29,049 nt of DNA from a virus. The translations under genes and the position numbers were made by a program. The stretch is from positions 1 to 29,049 of the IMG/VR virus record IMGVR_UViG_3300048625_000072; one strand, written 5' to 3'. Shown in pieces: positions 26,311-29,049 of this stretch. Below the pieces are notes generated by a model. It was not told where the DNA came from and made no database searches. It saw nothing but the letters and a program-made list of their open reading frames with translations. The stretch's first letter is position 1; each line of letters begins with the position of its first letter.

Positions 26311-26991
26311 ATGGGCGACGCATGGGGCGGCTACAAGAATGGACAGATTCCCGGTGGTGCGATGTATAAAGTTCAGGGATACTATATGCGCCCTGACGCA
26401 GCACACGCAATGATTGCAGCTATCGAAGAAGCTACAAGACATGGTATCAAGGTAGCAATCAATGAGGCATATCGACCTCTTGGAATTCCTGCCGACCAGA
26501 ATATTCGTGATGAGTTTAAGACTTCAACTAAATGCTCAAACCAGTGGTTTCAGTATGGGCGTATGAAGCGCGGTGAAACACCCGCAGCTGCTTACCCCGG
26601 AGGAAGTATTCACGGCTGGGGACTCGCTTGTGATTTGAACTCATCTCCGGGAGCAAATGGTTCTGGTAATCCACAGCTTGTAGCTATTATGAAAGCTCAT
26701 GGATTTATTTTTGATGTTAATAGTGAATCTTGGCACGCACACTTTACTGGAATCCCTGCCCCTATTCCTGAGCCTACGCTTTCGCAGAAACTTTTTTGGT
26801 CACGTATGCAGAAGTATCTTCAGCAATGGTGGGGCTACACTGGTGCTATTGATGGCATCGCCGGCGAGGGTACATGGACCTCATGTCAGAAGTGGCTTGC
26901 TGCGCACTGGCTTTACAAGGGGGTATGCGATGGCGTGCCGGGTCCCCAGACCTATGCTGCCATGCAGCGTGCTGGTTGCAAGTTGCGGTAG
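26311..26991 (+). CDS. Endolysin: M15/VanY-like peptidase with peptidoglycan-binding domain
   Basis: This 226-residue protein cuts the peptide part of the cell wall to release progeny. The peptidase domain (residues ~1-150) has S99-I-H101-G-W-G-L-A-C-D108, the zinc-binding SxHxxGxAxD pattern. It also has E139-S-W141-H142-A-H144, giving the catalytic Glu and the third zinc ligand. After a Pro-rich linker (PAPIPEPT) a C-terminal domain (residues ~158-226) has two half-repeats, WGYTGAIDGIAGEGTW and YKGVCDGVPGPQTYAAMQ, as in peptidoglycan-binding modules. There is no signal peptide, so a holin is needed for export. The TAG stop is the first half of the next gene's -10 box. Confidence 0.88.
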   Translation: MGDAWGGYKNGQIPGGAMYKVQGYYMRPDAAHAMIAAIEEATRHGIKVAINEAYRPLGIPADQNIRDEFKTSTKCSNQWFQYGRMKRGETPAAAYPGGSIHGWGLACDLNSSPGANGSGNPQLVAIMKAHGFIFDVNSESWHAHFTGIPAPIPEPTLSQKLFWSRMQKYLQQWWGYTGAIDGIAGEGTWTSCQKWLAAHWLYKGVCDGVPGPQTYAAMQRAGCKLR

Positions 26992-27000
26992 AATATTAGT
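26989..27000 (+). promoter_or_regulatory. Leaderless-type promoter of the holin, overlapping the endolysin stop
   Basis: TAGAAT at 26989-26994 is followed by 6 nt and ATG 27001. Its TAG is the endolysin stop codon. There is no Shine-Dalgarno within 20 bases. The overlap shows how tightly these boxes are packed against genes. Confidence 0.65.
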
Positions 27001-27207
27001 ATGAAGATTTTTACTAAAGAGTTCTGGTCCTACGCTGGTGACCGTGCAATCAAAACATTCGCACAGACTGCCATTGCAACTATCGGTACTACTGCTGTTG
27101 GCGTTACTCAGCTCGACTGGCTAGGTATTGTATCGGTTGCTGCCACTGCAACAATTATGTCTATCCTGACATCTATTGTTGCTCTCTCATCCAACACTGG
27201 AGAGTAG
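27001..27207 (+). CDS. Holin
   Basis: This 68-residue protein begins MKIFTKEFWSYAGDRAIKTF, then has two hydrophobic segments (roughly residues 18-36 and 40-62: IATIGTTAVGV and LGIVSVAATATIMSILTSIV). The FW...RAIKTFAQT opening is typical of small two-helix holins encoded after endolysins in Gram-positive phages. It would form membrane holes that let the endolysin reach the wall. It has a leaderless-type start (TAGAAT, 6 nt, ATG). It is the last plus-strand gene, 105 bases from the convergent minus-strand genes. Confidence 0.82.
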   Translation: MKIFTKEFWSYAGDRAIKTFAQTAIATIGTTAVGVTQLDWLGIVSVAATATIMSILTSIVALSSNTGE

Positions 27208-27278
27208 TTAATAAGCCTTACTATCCAAGCGGCTTCGGCCCCAAGTAATAGAAAGGCATGGTGAATCCATCTATAAGT
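27208..27278. other. Short gap between convergent gene blocks
   Basis: No gene or clear promoter is seen in these 71 bases. Small inverted matches occur (GGC-TTCG-GCC near 27231, ATGG-TGAAT-CCAT near 27259), too short to name. Confidence 0.5.
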
Positions 27279-27306
27279 AAACCCCTCGGGAAGTTCCGGG
27301 GGGTTT
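27279..27306. terminator. Bidirectional terminator between late and early blocks
   Basis: AAACCCCTCGG (27279-27289) pairs with CCGGGGGGTTT (27296-27306), eleven pairs with one G-U, around a six-base loop. The plus-strand tail is TTTATTTATTA. On the minus strand GGGGTTTACTT follows. It stands between converging genes and can serve both. Confidence 0.82.
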
Positions 27307-27311
27307 ATTTA

Positions 27312-27698
27312 TTAGTACGAAGTTTTCTTGCCGTCAGATATGTAGGCAAGTTTTAGTGAAGGGTCTAGTTCTTTGAGGATAGCTAGGTTGCTTCGCTTTG
27401 AATCTACGAACTCGGTAACATTGTGAGTCTTCATGACTGCGAGCTTGCGTTCCATGCCGGGCTTGCCACTGCCTGTGGTAAAGTAAATACCTTGGCAGCC
27501 GGGCAAATTATCCTTGACCCATGCCCTAGTTGCTCGCTGCACGGCAGTGTTCTCACCTCGCGCAGTGATGATGATGAACTCTCCACTGGGCTTGTAGATA
27601 ACGGGGGCCTTTTCTAGCATTCCAACGATGGAGGCTGTACCGAATGTTTTGCTCCAGTCGGTGCGTGCCAGCGTGTTATCTAGGTCGTATGCAATCAT
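27312..27698 (-). CDS. HAD-superfamily phosphatase
   Basis: This 128-residue protein has the four HAD motifs: DLDNT at residues 5-9 (nucleophile D5, acid D7), ITARG with T45, K85 in ERKLAVMK, and FVDS with D99. No cap domain is present, so the size is that of a minimal HAD phosphatase of the kind found in phage 5'-nucleotidase or polynucleotide 3'-phosphatase genes. The substrate is not clear; nucleotide or DNA-end repair is plausible beside a resolvase. It starts at ATG 27698, 6 nt after a TAGAAT box, and is the last gene of the minus-strand block. Confidence 0.8.
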   Translation of the reverse strand: MIAYDLDNTLARTDWSKTFGTASIVGMLEKAPVIYKPSGEFIIITARGENTAVQRATRAWVKDNLPGCQGIYFTTGSGKPGMERKLAVMKTHNVTEFVDSKRSNLAILKELDPSLKLAYISDGKKTSY

Positions 27699-27710
27699 AC
27701 TTCTATTCTA
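27699..27710 (-). promoter_or_regulatory. Leaderless-type promoter of the HAD gene
   Basis: On the minus strand TAGAAT (27710-27705) is followed by 6 nt and ATG (27698-27696). The same bases encode the final Val-Glu-stop of the resolvase gene. This shows that the element is used on both strands. Confidence 0.65.
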
Positions 27711-28155
27711 CCGGACCGAAGTATTGAAGCAGGGTTGGCATGTGATGTGTACGCTTAGCCCATGCGAGTGCATGCCGTGCCGAGTCCATTGCATGTTGCT
27801 GTCCGGGCCAGTACAGATTGTGCTCTTTAAGCTTGTCGTTATCGACGTGTGCTTTGAAGCCGTTGCCTTGTGAGAAGGTTGGTACTTTCATAACGTGTTC
27901 GTATACGGCAATGACCCCTTCGATTCTGAGTGGGTCTACGTTGGGGTTTGGTGTGCGCCCGTCGAGTCTAAAGTTTTCGTATACTACTACATCGAATGGG
28001 AGCGGCTTGCCGTCTGGCAGTAGGAACTTTACGAAGCCCTCTATACCTTCAGTGATTTGATGGTGTGCAACGTGCGTGAGTGGCGTGTTATTGTCGTACT
28101 GCCAGATGCTTACGCCTGTTGTTCCACCGGGGTCTAATGCGAGTAGTGTTTTCAT
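27703..28155 (-). CDS. RuvC/RNase H-like Holliday junction resolvase
   Basis: This 150-residue protein opens MKTLLALDPGGTTGVSIWQY, the DPGGTTG strand of RuvC-like nucleases (D8). Further acidic residues follow at E60 in VVVYENFRL and D124 in MDSARHALAW, the three-acid pattern of this fold. Phage RuvC-like proteins resolve branched DNA before packaging. The ATG overlaps the TGA of the DUF3310-type gene (ATGA), so they are coupled. The end of the gene carries the -10 box of the HAD gene. Confidence 0.8.
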   Translation of the reverse strand: MKTLLALDPGGTTGVSIWQYDNNTPLTHVAHHQITEGIEGFVKFLLPDGKPLPFDVVVYENFRLDGRTPNPNVDPLRIEGVIAVYEHVMKVPTFSQGNGFKAHVDNDKLKEHNLYWPGQQHAMDSARHALAWAKRTHHMPTLLQYFGPVE

Positions 28156-28352
28156 TTACTAATTCTTTCTATCTCGCGCTGTACATACCAGAGCGCTTTC
28201 TGTAGGTCTTCAAGTTCCAAGGATGGGTCTTTATATCCGGCACGGCAAAGGTATTTCACTGCGTTGCCGCGACAGAAGTTCATGTCTTGTGTTATCTCGA
28301 TAACATCTACAGCGTAGCGCGTATAGTGGTTTGGATTGATGGGGTCGCTCAC
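28152..28352 (-). CDS. DUF3310-type small protein
   Basis: This 66-residue protein begins with NPNHYTRYAVDVIEITQDMN, then has FCRGNAVKYLCRAGYKD and LEDLQKALWYVQREIE. This is the pattern of the DUF3310 family, widespread in phages near replication and nucleotide genes and sometimes annotated as a nucleotide kinase; the true role is not established. The start is GTG 28352 with GGGAG seven bases upstream, and the GTGA overlap with the previous stop suggests coupling. A 20-base segment around this start is repeated at the next gene start upstream. Confidence 0.85.
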   Translation of the reverse strand: MSDPINPNHYTRYAVDVIEITQDMNFCRGNAVKYLCRAGYKDPSLELEDLQKALWYVQREIERISK

Positions 28353-28364
28353 TTGTCGTCTCCC
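28345..28364 (-). repeat. 20-base repeat at a stop/start junction, copy 1
   Basis: The same 20 bases occur at 28566-28585. On the minus strand they encode the end of one gene (GDDK then TGA), and supply the Shine-Dalgarno (GGGAG) and GTGAGC start of the next. Confidence 0.9.
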
Positions 28365-28573
28365 ATAATATAGTTTAAGTTGTTATCTTGGATTATGGAT
28401 GGCTCGTTTTCCGAGATAAGCGCGAGTGTCACATCAAAGTCGCCGTTATCGTTAGCAACCCACGCCTCTAGTAGCGCGATGATACGTTCACGCTGTTCAG
28501 CCCAGCCCGTAATGTAACCAGCCTCGTAAGAGTTTTGGCGCTCTTCTAGTTCAAGCGCAGTTGGTTCGCTCAC
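28349..28573 (-). CDS. 74-residue acidic helical protein
   Basis: This protein starts at GTG 28573 (MSEPTALELEERQNSYEAGY) and ends in MGDDK. The centre reads ITGWAEQRERIIALLEAWVA, mainly helical. I do not recognise the family. A short RE-R pattern (EQRERIIALLEA) resembles RERERICRIIDA in the adjacent gene, and both proteins end in GDDK, so they may be diverged relatives from a local duplication. It overlaps neighbours on both sides (GTGA), so it is an integral part of the operon. Confidence 0.6.
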   Translation of the reverse strand: MSEPTALELEERQNSYEAGYITGWAEQRERIIALLEAWVANDNGDFDVTLALISENEPSIIQDNNLNYIMGDDK

Positions 28574-28585
28574 TTGTCGTCTCCC
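28566..28585 (-). repeat. 20-base repeat at a stop/start junction, copy 2
   Basis: This is identical to 28345-28364. It joins the end of the 99-residue gene to the start of the 74-residue gene in the same way. Confidence 0.9.
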
Positions 28586-28869
28586 TTGATAAGAGGGTTG
28601 AAGAAGCTGTCATATTCGCCCGTCTCATCAGCAAGCCGACGCAAGTTTTCGAGGTGCGCTACTCGCTCCCCATGAATGAGTGCAATAAGGTCATCACCGA
28701 ACATGTCGATTCGGGTGCAATCCTCAGTGCATTTACACACGTTTGCGTCAATGATACGGCAGATACGTTCACGCTCGCGCAGTTCACCTTCATGAATTAA
28801 TGCATCAACAATTAAAGAAGTTTCCTCATCAAGGCCAGTGAGTTCAATAACTTTATATTGTTTAGTCAC
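28570..28869 (-). CDS. 99-residue helical protein with CxCxxxC cluster
   Basis: This protein begins at GTG 28869 (MTKQYKVIELTGLDEETSLI). A helical part (HEGELRERERICRIIDANVC) leads to KCTEDCTRIDMFGDDLIAL. Cysteines in RICRII and VCKCTEDC could bind metal. The end is FFNPLIKGDDK. I do not recognise the family. Similar Cys-containing small proteins with an ERERI helix are common in actinophage early regions. The start lies inside the end of the upstream 33-residue gene (8-base overlap), so translation is probably coupled. Confidence 0.6.
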   Translation of the reverse strand: MTKQYKVIELTGLDEETSLIVDALIHEGELRERERICRIIDANVCKCTEDCTRIDMFGDDLIALIHGERVAHLENLRRLADETGEYDSFFNPLIKGDDK

Positions 28870-28963
28870 TCTTAGTTCCGCGCTCCATCAAAGCTTGCGC
28901 ATTTGAAAGTGCAGTAGCTGCACTAAACAACTGAATCTTGGGTGCTACCTTTTTGTCGCTCAT
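28862..28963 (-). CDS. 33-residue protein
   Basis: ATG 28963 is preceded by GGAG five bases upstream and opens 33 codons to TAA at 28864-28862. The product begins MSDKKVAPKIQLFSAATALS and ends NAQALMERGTKSD, an amphipathic helix with basic ends. It overlaps the upstream stop (ATGA) and the next start, so it belongs to the operon despite its size. No function is recognised. Confidence 0.62.
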   Translation of the reverse strand: MSDKKVAPKIQLFSAATALSNAQALMERGTKSD

Positions 28964-29049
28964 AGCTTCTCCTTTAAATCCTTCATGCTAATGATGCGCT
29001 GGTCATATAGGCAATGGTCCAGCTTGTTATTCTGCCATACTACCGTAAA
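28960..29049 (-). CDS. 3' end of a further minus-strand gene (truncated by the window edge)
   Basis: On the minus strand a frame is open from the right edge to TGA at 28962-28960, giving 29 residues that end ISMKDLKEKL. The stop overlaps the ATG of the 33-residue gene (ATGA), as at other junctions here, which supports it as a real coding frame. Too little is present for identification. Confidence 0.6.
   Translation of the reverse strand, partial: FTVVWQNNKLDHCLYDQRIISMKDLKEKL

Noticed and set aside
27208-27278. Possible tRNA or attachment site in the gap between convergent genes
   Set aside because: No cloverleaf can be drawn, no integrase is present, and the only strong structure is the terminator that follows.

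Overview
The window is a contiguous piece of a tailed double-stranded DNA phage genome with siphovirus-type gene content: terminase, portal, protease, capsid, connectors, tail tube, frameshifted tail chaperones, a long tape measure, minor tail proteins and fibres, then lysis genes. Third codon positions are rich in T and the overall base composition is moderate. The host is probably an actinobacterium with a lower G+C content than most. This is an inference from many promoters whose -10 box (TAGAAT, TAGGAT or TAAGAT) lies only 6-7 nt before a start codon, as in actinobacterial leaderless mRNAs, and from the VanY-like M15 endolysin with a peptidoglycan-binding tail. No integrase, repressor, tRNA or CRISPR array is visible.

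Layout, plus strand. 1-650 is the 3' end of the large terminase. 673-4696 holds portal, capsid protease with a possible nested scaffold, a decoration-like protein and the major capsid protein, ending in a UUCG terminator. 4763-5254 is an isolated cysteine-rich gene. 5269-5345 is a possible small RNA unit (promoter, hairpin with an exposed CCUCCUCC loop, terminator). 5368-9080 holds head-tail connectors, tail terminator, a small conserved protein and two related tail-tube proteins, again ending in a UUCG terminator. 9174-10273 encodes the two tail assembly chaperones joined by a canonical U UUU UUA slippery site. 10328-19051 encodes the tape measure and tail-tip proteins. 19064-24904 is the fibre/receptor-binding region, with three large fibre genes, each followed directly or at one remove by a very small gene. 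24952-27207 encodes a metallophosphoesterase, a 27-residue protein, the endolysin and a holin.

From 27312 to the right edge everything is on the minus strand and converges on the late genes at a strong hairpin (27279-27306). These genes look like an early or middle operon: a HAD-type phosphatase, a RuvC/RNase H-like resolvase, a DUF3310-type protein, two small proteins, a 33-residue protein and the 3' end of a further gene, mostly joined by ATGA or GTGA overlaps.

The most interesting signals are the repeated leaderless-promoter architecture inside the structural region, the possible anti-Shine-Dalgarno small RNA at 5281-5345, the duplicated fibre-plus-small-protein modules that share C-terminal motifs, the textbook -1 frameshift signal, and the several Ig-like domains attached to structural proteins.
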